Numbered from the stretch's first letter, positions 46,669-56,123 are shown. The stretch: DNA of 64,000 bases from Paenisporosarcina sp. FSL H8-0542 (GCF_038632915.1 NZ_CP152050.1:1003501-1067500); one strand, 5' to 3'. The notes: a model not told the origin generated them from the letters alone. Translations and numbers: made by a program.

Positions 46669-46902
46669 ATGACTGATACAATGACAGAACAAGTTCAAGA
46701 AGTATTAGATAAATTACGTCCATTTTTACTCCGCGATGGTGGAGATTGTGAGCTTGTCGATATCGAAGATGGCATAGTCAAACTTCGTCTTCTTGGTGCA
46801 TGTGGTAGCTGCCCAAGTTCTACAATAACACTAAAAGCAGGTATTGAAAGAGCTCTTTTGGAAGAAGTTCCAGGTGTTGTGGAAGTTGAACAAGTGTTTT
46901 AA
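46669..46902 (+). CDS. yutI: NifU C-terminal domain Fe-S carrier (YutI-like)
   Basis: 77 residues, just the NfuA/NifU C-terminal domain. CxxC cluster ligands in [16 protein letters not shown] near residue 46; [18 protein letters not shown] at the N-terminus is typical. It carries a 4Fe-4S cluster from the SUF system to target enzymes. AAAGGGG precedes the ATG. Short terminator at 46990. Confidence 0.94.
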   Translation: MTDTMTEQVQEVLDKLRPFLLRDGGDCELVDIEDGIVKLRLLGACGSCPSSTITLKAGIERALLEEVPGVVEVEQVF

Positions 46903-46989
46903 TTCCTAAAAGTGAAATTGCATTGCACTGTCACTTGTAGTTATACAATACGAGCTGATAATGCTAGTTGATTTTTATGCTGAACAATT

Positions 46990-47016
46990 TGGGGCCTTAA
47001 GAGGCTCCTTTTTTAT
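46990..47016 (+). terminator. Terminator after the NifU-like gene
   Basis: GGGGCCTT and GAGGCTCC pair with one G-U, followed by a T run. Confidence 0.75.
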
Positions 47017-47136
47017 ACTTATCTTTTTTTCATTATACCCAAAACGTTGGTTATATCGATAGTCAAATTAAGTTGTTCTAGTTGTATGTGTTTGAGCAAA
47101 ATTGGTATCATAAATGATAGAAGGAAGGTGTAACGG

Positions 47137-47499
47137 ATGACACATGTTGTCGAATTATCAGAAGCTGCAGCTTACCAGGTTAAAGAAATGATGAGTCATA
47201 ATGACGAGCAAGGTTCCTTTTTACGGGTAGCCGTTCATGGCGGTGGTTGTAGTGGTCTTTCATATGGGATGGGTTTTGAACACGACAAGAAAGATTCAGA
47301 CATTACACTGGAACAGCATGGCTTGACCATCCTGGTATCGAGTGAAGATGCAGCCATCATAAATGGTACCGTAATTGACTATAAGCAATCGTTGATGGGT
47401 GGAGGGTTCACTATTGAAAACCCAAATGCCATTGCGTCTTGTGGTTGCGGTTCATCATTCCGAACAGCGAGCAAAACAGGAACACCAGAAAATTGTTAA
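47137..47499 (+). CDS. yutM: A-type Fe-S carrier, IscA/ErpA family (YutM-like)
   Basis: 120 residues. Three conserved Cys: VHGGGCSGLSYGMGF near residue 36 and CGCGSSF near 106-108. The A-type carrier ferries clusters from the SUF scaffold to apo-proteins. AGGAAGG precedes the ATG. A weak hairpin with a T run (ending near 47522) may terminate it. It is near yutI, as in B. subtilis. Confidence 0.93.
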   Translation: MTHVVELSEAAAYQVKEMMSHNDEQGSFLRVAVHGGGCSGLSYGMGFEHDKKDSDITLEQHGLTILVSSEDAAIINGTVIDYKQSLMGGGFTIENPNAIASCGCGSSFRTASKTGTPENC

Positions 47500-47559
47500 G
47501 ACAACCAATTTTTGGTCTTTTTCTGTAAATTCAAACCTTTTACTCTTGGCAGGATTATA

Positions 47560-47588
47560 TTGAAATCAAAACCTAAGAGGTATATTAT
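47560..47588 (+). promoter_or_regulatory. Promoter of the type II NADH dehydrogenase gene
   Basis: TTGAAA at 47560 and TATTAT at 47583 have a 17-bp spacer. A leader of about 120 nt with nested hairpins follows. Confidence 0.7.
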
Positions 47589-47628
47589 AGAGGATAGTAC
47601 ATTTGTCGAAAAAAGAGACAAATTCGCT

Positions 47629-47674
47629 TTAGTCTACTTGAAGTATGTAAATACTTCTTTTTTCTTTGACTAAA
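47629..47674 (+). promoter_or_regulatory. Structured leader with terminator-like hairpin
   Basis: Outer arms TTTAGTC and GACTAAA enclose the hairpin GAAGTA/TACTTC (47640-47657), which is followed by six T. The stem is weak and could act as an attenuator of the NADH dehydrogenase gene. Confidence 0.4.
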
Positions 47675-47714
47675 CGAATAAATATAAAACTATTTAAAGG
47701 TGGTTTCGATCTTC

Positions 47715-48929
47715 GTGAAAAGACCGACAATTTTAGTATTAGGCGCCGGCTATGGCGGTTTAGCAACAGTAGTCAACTTACAAAAAAACATTGGACCTGA
47801 CGTAGCAGATATTACATTAATTAACCAAAATGATTATCATTATGAATCTACATGGTTACATGAGGCTTCAGCAGGAACATTAAGACCAGATCAAGTACGT
47901 TATGACATTGCAGATGTAATTAAATCAGATAAAGTAAAATTTGTGAAAGCATCTGTAGAAGGAATCGATATTCCTGGGAAACAAGTAACAACTGATAACG
48001 GTGTGTTTTCTTATGACTACCTAGTAATCGGTCTTGGATTCGAAGGCGAAACTTTCGGGATTCCAGGTTTAGATAAATACGCTTTATCGATTGCGAATGT
48101 AAAAGCAGCTCGTCAAATCCGTGAGCATATCGAATATCAATTCGCTACTTGGTCAATGGAAGACGTAAAAGATGATAGCCGCTTAACAATCGTTGTTGGT
48201 GGTGCTGGGTTTACCGGTATTGAGTTCCTAGGTGAACTTGGTAACAGAGTTCCTGAACTTTGCAAAGAGTTCGATGTACCACATGAAAAAGTACGTGTTG
48301 TTTGTGTAGAAGCTGCACCAATGGTATTACCAGGATTTGATCCAGAATTGGTTGAATATGCAGTTGGTCACCTACAAGCAAAAGGAATTGAATTCTCAAT
48401 TGGAACACCAGTTGTTGAAGCAACTCCTGAAGGTGTGAAAATTAAAAAAGGTGAAGACGAGTTTGAATTTGTGAAAGCTGGTACAGTCGTTTGGGCTGCA
48501 GGCGTTCGCGGAAACCGTTTAATCGAACAAACAGGCATTGAAAACATGCGTGCCCGCGTTAAAGTTGAAAAAGATATGCGTGCTCCAGGTCATGATGATG
48601 TATTTATCGTTGGTGACTGCGCATTGTTGATTAATGAAGAAGTAAACCGTCCTTACCCACCAACAGCACAAATTGCAATGCAACAAGGTGTGACAGTGGC
48701 GAAAAACCTTATCGCTTTAATCAATGGAGAACAAACAGAAACATTCGTACCTGATTTAAAAGGTAGTGTTTGTTCACTTGGTGAACATGACGCAATCGGT
48801 GTAGTTTTCGGTAAAAAAATTACAGGCACAAAGGCATCATTTATGAAAAAAGTAATTGATAACCGTTCTCTTTTCATGATTGGCGGTCCTTCACTAGTTG
48901 TGAAAAAAGGTAAATTTAACGTTCTTTAA
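47715..48929 (+). CDS. yumB: Type II NADH dehydrogenase (NDH-2)
   Basis: 404 residues from GTG 47715, eleven bases after AAAGGTGG. FAD motif [21 protein letters not shown] motif [19 protein letters not shown] near 165; [26 protein letters not shown] near 300. The C-terminus has the amphipathic membrane-binding helix expected of NDH-2. It oxidises NADH and reduces menaquinone at the inner face of the membrane without pumping. Own promoter and terminator. Confidence 0.95.
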   Translation: MKRPTILVLGAGYGGLATVVNLQKNIGPDVADITLINQNDYHYESTWLHEASAGTLRPDQVRYDIADVIKSDKVKFVKASVEGIDIPGKQVTTDNGVFSYDYLVIGLGFEGETFGIPGLDKYALSIANVKAARQIREHIEYQFATWSMEDVKDDSRLTIVVGGAGFTGIEFLGELGNRVPELCKEFDVPHEKVRVVCVEAAPMVLPGFDPELVEYAVGHLQAKGIEFSIGTPVVEATPEGVKIKKGEDEFEFVKAGTVVWAAGVRGNRLIEQTGIENMRARVKVEKDMRAPGHDDVFIVGDCALLINEEVNRPYPPTAQIAMQQGVTVAKNLIALINGEQTETFVPDLKGSVCSLGEHDAIGVVFGKKITGTKASFMKKVIDNRSLFMIGGPSLVVKKGKFNVL

Positions 48930-48946
48930 TAATAGATTAAATTTCG

Positions 48947-48976
48947 CCCATCTGGATTATCCAGATGGGTTTTTTC
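48947..48976 (+). terminator. Terminator of the NADH dehydrogenase gene
   Basis: CCCATCTGGA, loop, TCCAGATGGG, then six T. The stretch 48977-49213 has no assigned feature. Confidence 0.92.
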
Positions 48977-49213
48977 AATCTAACCGAGTTGGTTTTCTAA
49001 CAAACCGGAAATATTTGAAGGATTTAAATGAGTAATGAGGATTCTCTAGAAAATAGAAGGCTGAAACTTAAGTAATTAATGGGCGGGTAATGCATATATA
49101 GGATGAAGCAGTTGAAGGAGCTTATGGTTTTGAAAGAATGAGAAAAGAGGAGTAAAATTAAGCAAAATAGAGATAATATTTAATGTATTCGTTTACATTT
49201 AGATGATGTATGG

Positions 49214-49242
49214 TTTACAGAGGATTTCCTGTATGTTATATT
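49214..49242 (+). promoter_or_regulatory. Promoter of the yuiA-like gene
   Basis: TTTACA at 49214 and TATATT at 49237 with a 17-bp spacer, 36 bp before the start codon. Confidence 0.6.
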
Positions 49243-49277
49243 ATCAGAATATTAAGAATTAAAAGGAGATGGTCAAT

Positions 49278-49406
49278 ATGACAAATTACAAAAAGGATGT
49301 TAAAGCCAATCAATGCCCATATTGTAAAGGAAATGGATATTTCCAATTACGTCTTGGTGGTTCTGAAACGTGTTCGTGTTGTGCAGGTTCTGGAAGGAAA
49401 AAGTAG
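49278..49406 (+). CDS. yuiA: YuiA-like zinc-finger small protein
   Basis: 42 residues, with AAAAGGAGAT upstream of the ATG. Two CxxCxGxG motifs, CPYCKGNG and CSCCAGSG, recall half of a DnaJ zinc finger and give a complete four-Cys zinc site. The stretch GYFQLRLGGSETCSC matches B. subtilis YuiA, and the order next to yumB and yuiB agrees. A strong terminator follows, so this is a real transcription unit. Confidence 0.88.
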   Translation: MTNYKKDVKANQCPYCKGNGYFQLRLGGSETCSCCAGSGRKK

Positions 49407-49412
49407 ACTCTG

Positions 49413-49452
49413 AAGGTTCTTTTCGTAAATAATTCGAAAAGAACCTTTTTTG
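49413..49452 (+). terminator. Terminator of the yuiA-like gene
   Basis: AAGGTTCTTTTCG pairs with CGAAAAGAACCTT, followed by a T run. Confidence 0.92.
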
Positions 49453-49598
49453 TTGGCATTAATGAGTAATATGGACGATCCCTTAAGCTTCTTATGTGCT
49501 TCAACATGTTACAGTCCGTTGAACAACTCACATGGATATTGAAAGGAACATACCAATCATGTAAACTGTTGAAAGGAACGCATGGAGGGAACAATTCA

Positions 49599-49928
49599 AT
49601 GGACGGTAATTTTACACTTGTAACGGTTATGTTATCCGTATTAATATTTCTAGTAATGTTTTTTGGGATTGGTTTTTTACTCAATATGTTACTTCGCATG
49701 ACATGGTTAATGGCAATTGTTTATCCAATAGTCGTTATCTTGATTATCGATGAAGTGGATTTTTTCGAGTATTTCACAGCGCCTGTTATGGCATTTCAAG
49801 CACTTGGGGAAAAATTAATGGCACTTCATTTCGCGGATATTTTAGTTTTATCTAGTGGCTTGGTTGGTGCGATCATTGCAGGAATTGTCATCAAAATGTT
49901 ACGTAAAAATGGATATCAAATGTTTTAA
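49599..49928 (+). CDS. yuiB: YuiB-like membrane protein
   Basis: 109 residues from ATG 49599, with GGAGGG upstream; longer frames start without a site. Three hydrophobic segments (about 8-30, 33-48 and 84-100). The FFGIGFLLNMLLRMTWLMAIVYP stretch (in two pieces) fits the YuiB family. Function unknown. It has its own terminator, convergent with yuiD. Confidence 0.87.
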   Translation: MDGNFTLVTVMLSVLIFLVMFFGIGFLLNMLLRMTWLMAIVYPIVVILIIDEVDFFEYFTAPVMAFQALGEKLMALHFADILVLSSGLVGAIIAGIVIKMLRKNGYQMF

Positions 49929-49931
49929 CAG

Positions 49932-49974
49932 AAAAGCAGTGGAGCTCTCAAAGGAGATCCACTGCTTCTTTTAT
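49932..49974. terminator. Terminator between yuiB and yuiD
   Basis: AAGCAGTGGA pairs with TCCACTGCTT, and the flanks allow use in both directions. Confidence 0.85.
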
Positions 49975-50447
49975 ACGAGAAATACATAAATGATTATGGA
50001 AATGAAAATTCCTGTTAAAGCGCCCATAAAAACCTCGCTCGGTTTGTGTCCAAGTAGTGTTTTCAGCTCTTCAATCTTTTCTTCATCTTTTTTATGTGCC
50101 CATTCTTTAGATTGATTAACAAAAATCTGAAAGTCAATACGCATTTGGTTAATAATGATTGCCTGCTGACCTGCCTGGAAACGAACTCCTGAAGCATCAA
50201 ACATAACGATGATTGCAAAAATGGCGGATACAGCGAATAAAGGTGAACCGAGACCGGTTTCAAAAGCAACCGCTGTTGTCAAAGCTGTTACAGCTGCTGA
50301 ATGAGAACTTGGCATACCACCGGTTGAAGTGAAAAGTTTCCAATCGACTTTCTTGGTTACTAAATAGGTGATTGGGATTTTTACGAATTGAGCAAATATG
50401 ATTCCGAATAAGGCTGCGAGGAGTGGAATATTTGTAAGAATGTCCAT
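49971..50447 (-). CDS. yuiD: Divergent PAP2-family membrane protein (YuiD-like)
   Basis: 158 residues from ATG 50447, with AAAGGGTGG upstream; a longer frame to 50492 is rejected. Motifs TGGMPSSHSAAVTAL near residue 38 and GHKPSEVFMGALTGIF near 135 are the divergent PAP2 (acid phosphatase/VanZ-related) signature. It has about four membrane helices. A lipid or pyrophosphate phosphatase role is inferred. Confidence 0.9.
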   Translation of the reverse strand: MDILTNIPLLAALFGIIFAQFVKIPITYLVTKKVDWKLFTSTGGMPSSHSAAVTALTTAVAFETGLGSPLFAVSAIFAIIVMFDASGVRFQAGQQAIIINQMRIDFQIFVNQSKEWAHKKDEEKIEELKTLLGHKPSEVFMGALTGIFISIIIYVFLV

Positions 50448-50601
50448 AGTGGTCCACCCTTTCGTGTTGAATTGTTTAGTAAAGTATACCACATCTATAG
50501 GGCTCTAAAACGCGTAATCTTAGTAGATGACAGATAATTCGAAAAGCGTAACATATTCGTATATAATAGAAGTCGAATGTAAATAGATGGAGGGGTTTTT
50601 T

Positions 50602-52119
50602 GTGAGAGTAGACGTTGCAGGTATTAATTTTAATGATGTACAAACTGAAGTATTAATCGTAGGTACTTATAAACATCCTGAAAACACACAAGGATGGTCT
50701 GACTTTGTTTCTTTCTACGGTTCATCCTTAGAAAAATGGTTGAAAACTGGCGATGTCTCGACTGATCGCAAGAAATTGACTAAATTACCAACACTTCAAG
50801 ATGGCAAACTTTTACGTGTTTTCTTTGTAGGGCTTGGTGATCGTAAAACACTGAAGCAAGATGATTTACGTAAAATTTTTGGAACAATCGGAAAAGAACT
50901 TGTTGCTTCCAAAACATCAAATGTCTCCATTTGGTTGGATTCGTTTATCAATGAGGATATCGAAATTGAAGATGCGGCTTACCTATCTGCAGAAGGCATC
51001 GGAATGGGACTTTATAAAGTGCCAAATTACAAGACTTCTTCAAATGAAGTTGACGCATACCTAGACCATGTTGAATTGCTGACCAATTCGGATGAACAAG
51101 AAATTTTAGCTTACTTTGAAGTGGGACAAGTGTATGCAGAAGCAGTAAATGAAGCACGTACTCTCGTTAATATGCCTTCAAACGTTTTGACCGCTACGAA
51201 AATGGCAGAATACGCAAGAGAATTGGCAGAAACGTATGATTTTGAATATGAAGAACTTGGAAAAGCAGAAATGGAAGAACTCGGTATGGGTGCGATTTTG
51301 GCTGTTAACCAAGGATCAACAGAAGAACCAAGATTAATGGTTATGAAATACCGTGCAAATGAAGAGTGGAACGATGTCGTAGGCCTAGTAGGGAAAGGGA
51401 TTACTTACGATACAGGTGGTTATTCCATTAAACCTAAGGATGGCTTAGTAGGCATGAAAGGTGACATGGGGGGGGCTGCAGCTGTTTTAGGTGCAATGCG
51501 CATAATCGGGGAAACACGCCCGAACAAAAACGTCATAGCAGTCATTGCTTCAACGGATAATATGATTTCAGGTAATGCGTTCAAACCTGATGATGTTATT
51601 ACTTCTTTAAGTGGAAAAACGATTGAAATCCTGAATACGGATGCTGAAGGACGCCTTGTGTTAGCAGACTCCGTCACATACGCAAAACAACAAGGAGCTA
51701 ACTACATTGTAGATGTTGCAACGTTGACGGGTGGCGTAATTATCGCACTGGGGAAAGATAAAACGGGTGCATTGACAAACGACGAAACATTCTTTGAAAC
51801 ATTCTTGGAAGCTACTGTTGAAACAGGTGAGTTTGTTTGGCGTTTGCCATTAACTGAGAGTGACAAGAAACGAATTCGGAAAAGTGATGTAGCCGATTTA
51901 AACAATTCACCGGGACGCGACGGGCACATGATTTTCGGGGGAGGATTTGTAGGTGAATTCGTTGAAAATACCCCTTGGATCCATTTGGATATCGCAGGTA
52001 CATCAGATGCAAGTGCTGCTCACGATCTAGGACCAAAAGGTGGAACTGGTGCGATGGTTCGTTCCTTAGCGACCCTTATTGAACGGATGAGCTTGGAAAA
52101 TACAGAAGAAAATTCTTAA
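50602..52119 (+). CDS. pepA: Leucyl aminopeptidase (M17)
   Basis: 505 residues from GTG 50602, with GGAGGGG seven bases upstream. C-terminal catalytic domain with GKGITYDTGGYSIKP (the first zinc ligands), MKGDMGGAAAVLGAM and the NTDAEGRLVLAD signature. The N-terminal regulatory domain covers about 1-165. It removes N-terminal Leu and similar residues from peptides in the cytoplasm. The B. subtilis homologue is yuiE, in the same place. Confidence 0.95.
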   Translation: MRVDVAGINFNDVQTEVLIVGTYKHPENTQGWSDFVSFYGSSLEKWLKTGDVSTDRKKLTKLPTLQDGKLLRVFFVGLGDRKTLKQDDLRKIFGTIGKELVASKTSNVSIWLDSFINEDIEIEDAAYLSAEGIGMGLYKVPNYKTSSNEVDAYLDHVELLTNSDEQEILAYFEVGQVYAEAVNEARTLVNMPSNVLTATKMAEYARELAETYDFEYEELGKAEMEELGMGAILAVNQGSTEEPRLMVMKYRANEEWNDVVGLVGKGITYDTGGYSIKPKDGLVGMKGDMGGAAAVLGAMRIIGETRPNKNVIAVIASTDNMISGNAFKPDDVITSLSGKTIEILNTDAEGRLVLADSVTYAKQQGANYIVDVATLTGGVIIALGKDKTGALTNDETFFETFLEATVETGEFVWRLPLTESDKKRIRKSDVADLNNSPGRDGHMIFGGGFVGEFVENTPWIHLDIAGTSDASAAHDLGPKGGTGAMVRSLATLIERMSLENTEENS

Positions 52120-52164
52120 TATAGTGCTCTAAGAAGTAAATTAAGAAAGCATAATATTCTATAG

Positions 52165-52201
52165 AAAAGTGGCCAATTTTTATAAACTGGTCGCTTTTTT
52201 T
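52165..52201 (+). terminator. Terminator of pepA
   Basis: AAAGTGGCCA pairs with TGGTCGCTTT (one G-U), then a T run. The stretch 52202-52436 shows nothing else. Confidence 0.82.
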
Positions 52202-52436
52202 GTGAATTGGAGTAGTGCATAGTTGGAAAAGTGAAAATTCACTCGTTCCTTCACTGCTAGTTTTGGGCAGGACAGATTAGACCAAAAGCTATTTGGACCT
52301 AATCGAAGCAGAATATCATTGTTAAAGGTCTTAATATTAGAAAGAACCTGATTTTATTTGGAGTTCTAGCTAATAGGCTATGTACATATGTCACACTTTC
52401 TTTTTCTCATACGTTAGGAAAGAGAGGAGGGGACAT

Positions 52437-52652
52437 ATGAATCGCAGGCATTTTGGTGGAGGATTTGGAGGATTTGGCAGGGGTTTTGGAGGGCTAGGCT
52501 TTTTTGGAGGTCCATTTTTAGGAGGTTTGGCAGGAAGTTTGCTTGGTCAATCACTCTTTAATCAACCTTATTATCAACCTTATCCGTATTACCAATACCC
52601 ATATCAATATCCATATTATCCATACTATCCATATTATCCATACGGCTATTAA
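52437..52652 (+). CDS. Gly-rich and Tyr/Pro-rich small protein
   Basis: 71 residues from ATG 52437, with GAGGAGGGG upstream. The first half is Gly/Phe (HFGGGFGGFGRGFGGLGF), then GGLAGSLLGQSLFNQ, then a Tyr-Pro repeat (YPYYQYPYQYPYYPYYPYYP). Low-complexity proteins of this type occur in spore coats and exosporia and can be cross-linked by oxidised Tyr. The coat role is inferred from composition and a sporulating host. It has its own terminator. Confidence 0.75.
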   Translation: MNRRHFGGGFGGFGRGFGGLGFFGGPFLGGLAGSLLGQSLFNQPYYQPYPYYQYPYQYPYYPYYPYYPYGY

Positions 52653-52700
52653 AAAAACGCTTTTGCTGTCCCAGAAGGGGAGGAGCAAAAGCGTTTTATT
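52653..52700 (+). terminator. Terminator of the Gly/Tyr-rich gene
   Basis: AAAACGCTTTTGCT pairs with AGCAAAAGCGTTTT around a 16-nt loop. Confidence 0.87.
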
Positions 52701-52762
52701 ATTACCTTGTGCTTTATACATTTCTTATTGCTTAGATCCAAGCGCCAGCCTTTCTGGGCGCT

Positions 52763-53140
52763 TTAAGCGTTTCTTTGTTCATGTTTTTTTCTTCGTTCAG
52801 CTACAACGGGAGCCAATTCATCTTTCACTGATTTATCCCAAAGTTTAACTCCTGATAAATAGGCAGAGCGGCCGATGACATGTCCACCAACTGGACCTGT
52901 GATAAATAAAAATACAATGCCTAGCAGAATACGTGTATTAATATGGCCTTCAATTAACCAAAAGTGGAGGAATACACCCAGCAGGATGAACATCACCCCG
53001 AGCGTAGCGCTTTTGGAAGCAGCATGGGTACGGGAATAAACATCAGGCAGGCGAATCAAGCCAATTGCGGTGACAAGAATGAAAATTACCCCAAAAACAA
53101 TACTAGATACGATAAGAATATTAGCGATGATCGTTATCAC
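52763..53140 (-). CDS. mrpG: Na+/H+ antiporter subunit MrpG
   Basis: 125 residues with three membrane segments. The RLPDVYSRTHAASKSATLG block is the MrpG signature. The C-terminal tail is charged (VAERRKKHEQ). Last gene of the seven-gene operon, overlapping mrpF by 20 bases. It is part of the hetero-oligomeric membrane complex. Confidence 0.95.
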   Translation of the reverse strand: MITIIANILIVSSIVFGVIFILVTAIGLIRLPDVYSRTHAASKSATLGVMFILLGVFLHFWLIEGHINTRILLGIVFLFITGPVGGHVIGRSAYLSGVKLWDKSVKDELAPVVAERRKKHEQRNA

Positions 53141-53405
53141 GTTGGATAATCTCTCCTTTCTCTAAAAACTTAGAGAAAGCCACTGTGCCTATAAATGCTA
53201 ATATAGCGAGCAGCAAAATGATTTCAAGGAAAAAGCTGGTATCAACGAGAATAGAAAATATCCCTATCATTGAAATTAGTGCAACACCCAATGAATCCAG
53301 CGCTACAACTCTATCAGGAACAGTAGGACCGACAATTAATCTATAGATAAAAGCCAACATGGACAGGCTAATCAGTACGACTATGACCCAAAAGAATACC
53401 ATCAT
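53121..53405 (-). CDS. mrpF: Na+/H+ antiporter subunit MrpF
   Basis: 94 residues and three helices. YRLIVGPTVPDRVVALDSLG is the conserved MrpF motif, followed by the Asp of FSILVDTSFFLEIILLLAILAF in the third segment. Its start shares a base with the mrpE stop. Confidence 0.95.
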   Translation of the reverse strand: MMVFFWVIVVLISLSMLAFIYRLIVGPTVPDRVVALDSLGVALISMIGIFSILVDTSFFLEIILLLAILAFIGTVAFSKFLEKGEIIQRDNDHR

Positions 53406-53881
53406 TAGCGGCTCACCTCCTGTATGGCTTTTTCAAATGTGTTTTTAATCGAATCGATTGCTTCATCAGCATCATCATAATGCAATGCATGGATATATAA
53501 AATTTTGGAATCCTCAGATACGTCGATAACAAGGGTACCAGGTGTCAGAGTTATTAAGCTTGCCAAAAGCGTGATTTCCCAATCCTTTTCTAAAACAATT
53601 GGAAGTGCAAAAATGGCAGGTTTGATTGGCATCTTGGGTTGAATAATTAACACCAAAACCTGAATATTAGCCATGATCAATTCTTTTAAAAATAGAATAA
53701 TCAATTTAATAACAGCCCACACGCGATTCATATAGAAACGTCCCGGAAAAAAACCCTTCATAATCCATAGCATGAGCATCCCTAATAAAAATCCGACGAT
53801 AAACGTGGAAGCATTAAACGAGACGGACAAAAACATCCAAAGAAAGGCAATAAAAAAGTTTAGCATGATTTGAAAAGCCAT
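53405..53881 (-). CDS. mrpE: Na+/H+ antiporter subunit MrpE
   Basis: 158 residues from ATG 53881, with AGGGGG upstream in the end of mrpD. Two or three N-terminal helices, then a cytoplasmic domain with ITLTPGTLVIDVSEDSKILYIHAL, which is highly typical of MrpE. Normal length. Confidence 0.94.
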   Translation of the reverse strand: MAFQIMLNFFIAFLWMFLSVSFNASTFIVGFLLGMLMLWIMKGFFPGRFYMNRVWAVIKLIILFLKELIMANIQVLVLIIQPKMPIKPAIFALPIVLEKDWEITLLASLITLTPGTLVIDVSEDSKILYIHALHYDDADEAIDSIKNTFEKAIQEVSR

Positions 53882-53882
53882 C

Positions 53883-55367
53883 TTACGCACCCCCTAAAAC
53901 AGCTTTTATATAGAGAGCGGGTTCTAGCATTACATTTGCAGCATCACTCATATAAGGAACCAACCACTCTGAGCCTACACCATATAAAACACTGATTCCT
54001 ACTAAAATGACTGCAGGCATAAATAATCCGCGATAATGCTGTTTTGTAAGAGGTTGTATATGAGCCGGTTCACCCCAGAATGCATAAATGAAGATACGGA
54101 CAACAGATAATAAAACAATTAAACTTGAAAGTAAAATCAAGATACTTCCCCACAAATTCCCTGCTTCAAATCCACCTTGTACAATAAGCAATTTTCCTAT
54201 AAATCCACTCAAAGGTGGTATACCGGCTAAGCTAAATGCCGCTATTAAGTAAGTCCATCCAAGCATCGGATAAGTTTTAATCAGTCCACCCATTTTTCTT
54301 AAATCAGATGTGCCAGTTATAGCAATGATGACACCAATTAATAAGAACAAAGCCCCTTTAATCAATATGTCATGGATCAAATAAAATACAGAGCCCATTA
54401 GAGATGCTTCGTTCATTTGGGATGCACCAAATAAAATGACTCCTACAGCAATAATTATGTTATATATGATGATTTTCTTTACATCAAAGTAAGCTAATGC
54501 ACCAATACATCCGGCAATGATCGTCAGGATTGAAAGTATCATCAGCATTTCGTGTGTAAAACCTTGATCAAACGTGAAAAACAGAGTGTATGTACGCATG
54601 ATGGCGTATACGCCTACTTTGGTCAGTAATGCCCCGAATAAGGCCAATACCGGAATTGGTGGTGCTGCATATGAGCTAGGCAACCAAAAGAAAAGTGGAA
54701 ATATTGCACCTTTCAATCCAAATACAAGTAGGAATAATACAGCGATGACCGTGATGATTCCCGGTTGATCGATTTGTGCGATTTTCACTGAAATATCTGC
54801 CATATTCAAGGTGCCGATGACCGAATACAAATAAGCGACAGTGACAACGAATAAAGCAGATGAAATGACATTCACCAAAATGTACTTTATGGATTCTCGT
54901 AATTGTTCTTTTTCTCCACCGAGTACAATTAACAAATAGGAAGACATAAGTAATACTTCGAAAAATACGAACATGTTGAAAATGTCGCCTGTGGTAAATG
55001 CGCCATTCACACCCGTTAACATGAACAAAATTCCAGGGTAGTAGAAATAGGATTCTCGATCCTTTCCGATTGATGAAAAGCTATACCATACAACAAAAAG
55101 GGTGATCAATGTGGAAGACAGGACGAGCAAAACGGATAACATATCCGAAACCATTGTGATTCCAAATGGCGCAGGCCAGCTACCGAGTGTTATGGCTTGA
55201 ATACCATCTGTTTTCACTTTAAAAAGAAGTACAAGAGTTACCCCAAAGGTCAAGACAAGTGCAACAGAAGCGACTACTCGTTGTGCAAGTATTTTCTTTG
55301 GAAAAAGCATTAAAATCATGGCAAAGAAAAAAGGAAGCAAGATGGGGAACAAAAGCAAATTAATCAT
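53883..55367 (-). CDS. mrpD: Na+/H+ antiporter subunit MrpD
   Basis: 494 residues, about 14 membrane helices, homologous to the complex I subunit NuoN/NuoM family. The conserved Glu of MFVFFEVLLMSSYLLIVLGG near residue 137 and the Lys of FGLKGAIFPLFFWLPSSYA near 220 are present. It forms one proton-path module. It overlaps mrpC by eight bases. Confidence 0.95.
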   Translation of the reverse strand: MINLLLFPILLPFFFAMILMLFPKKILAQRVVASVALVLTFGVTLVLLFKVKTDGIQAITLGSWPAPFGITMVSDMLSVLLVLSSTLITLFVVWYSFSSIGKDRESYFYYPGILFMLTGVNGAFTTGDIFNMFVFFEVLLMSSYLLIVLGGEKEQLRESIKYILVNVISSALFVVTVAYLYSVIGTLNMADISVKIAQIDQPGIITVIAVLFLLVFGLKGAIFPLFFWLPSSYAAPPIPVLALFGALLTKVGVYAIMRTYTLFFTFDQGFTHEMLMILSILTIIAGCIGALAYFDVKKIIIYNIIIAVGVILFGASQMNEASLMGSVFYLIHDILIKGALFLLIGVIIAITGTSDLRKMGGLIKTYPMLGWTYLIAAFSLAGIPPLSGFIGKLLIVQGGFEAGNLWGSILILLSSLIVLLSVVRIFIYAFWGEPAHIQPLTKQHYRGLFMPAVILVGISVLYGVGSEWLVPYMSDAANVMLEPALYIKAVLGGA

Positions 55368-55701
55368 GATCTTCAGTTCCTCTCATTAAATTCATATTAT
55401 CAGTGCCTAATTCCTGATAAGCTCGGTATGCAAGTACCAAGAAAAATGCAGTCACACCGAAACTAATGACAATAGCAGTCAGGATAAGTGCTTGAGGCAA
55501 AGGATCTGCATAATCTGTCACGCCAGGGGAGACAACTGGAGGAGCGGAACCTCCAAGTCCACCCATGGTCAAAATCAGTAAATGCGCCCCGTGACTGAGT
55601 AAGCCGGTACCGATGATAATACGCAACAGACTTTTAGATAGCATTAAATAAACTGCGGCCATAAATAGAAAACCGATGACAAAACACATGATAATTTCCA
55701 T
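55360..55701 (-). CDS. mrpC: Na+/H+ antiporter subunit MrpC
   Basis: 113 residues from ATG 55701, whose A is shared with the mrpB stop. Three helices; the family is NuoK-like. GLLSHGAHLLILTMGG and DPLPQALILTAIVISFG are conserved. Confidence 0.94.
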   Translation of the reverse strand: MEIIMCFVIGFLFMAAVYLMLSKSLLRIIIGTGLLSHGAHLLILTMGGLGGSAPPVVSPGVTDYADPLPQALILTAIVISFGVTAFFLVLAYRAYQELGTDNMNLMRGTEDHD

Positions 55702-56123
55702 CAATCATCAGCTCCAATCGATTGAATTATGGTCATCGTAACACCGACGACTACTAAATATACACCAGTATCAAACAACATGGCCGTATGTAACGATTGT
55801 TTTCCCAACAATGGAAGTTCGAAATAATCAAAGGCATGTGTAAAGAACGGAACATTGAAGAAAATAGATCCTGCAGCTGTGCTTAATGCCAATAGTAATC
55901 CGATTGCGGTCATTACTGTATAGTTGATCGGCAAAGCAGTGGTGACGGTTTTCAAATCAAAAGCAAGCAGTAGCAAAACGATACCACTTGCAGTCAATAA
56001 ACCGCCTACAAACCCACCACCGGGTGTATAATGACCAGCAAAGAAAATGTGAATCGAAAAGAGAAAAATGATAAAGAAGATGATCTTTGTAGTTGTTTGT
56101 AAAATGACATCATTGGTCTTCAA
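55701..56123 (-). CDS. mrpB: Na+/H+ antiporter subunit MrpB
   Basis: 140 residues, four helices. The GHYTPGGGFVGGLLTASGIVL motif is diagnostic of the MnhB family. It overlaps the end of mrpA by 14 bases. Confidence 0.94.
   Translation of the reverse strand: MKTNDVILQTTTKIIFFIIFLFSIHIFFAGHYTPGGGFVGGLLTASGIVLLLLAFDLKTVTTALPINYTVMTAIGLLLALSTAAGSIFFNVPFFTHAFDYFELPLLGKQSLHTAMLFDTGVYLVVVGVTMTIIQSIGADD

Noticed and set aside
52741-52765. Terminator of the mrp operon at AGCGCC/GGCGCT
   Set aside because: A short hairpin exists after mrpG, but on the minus strand it lacks a U run, so it was not called.
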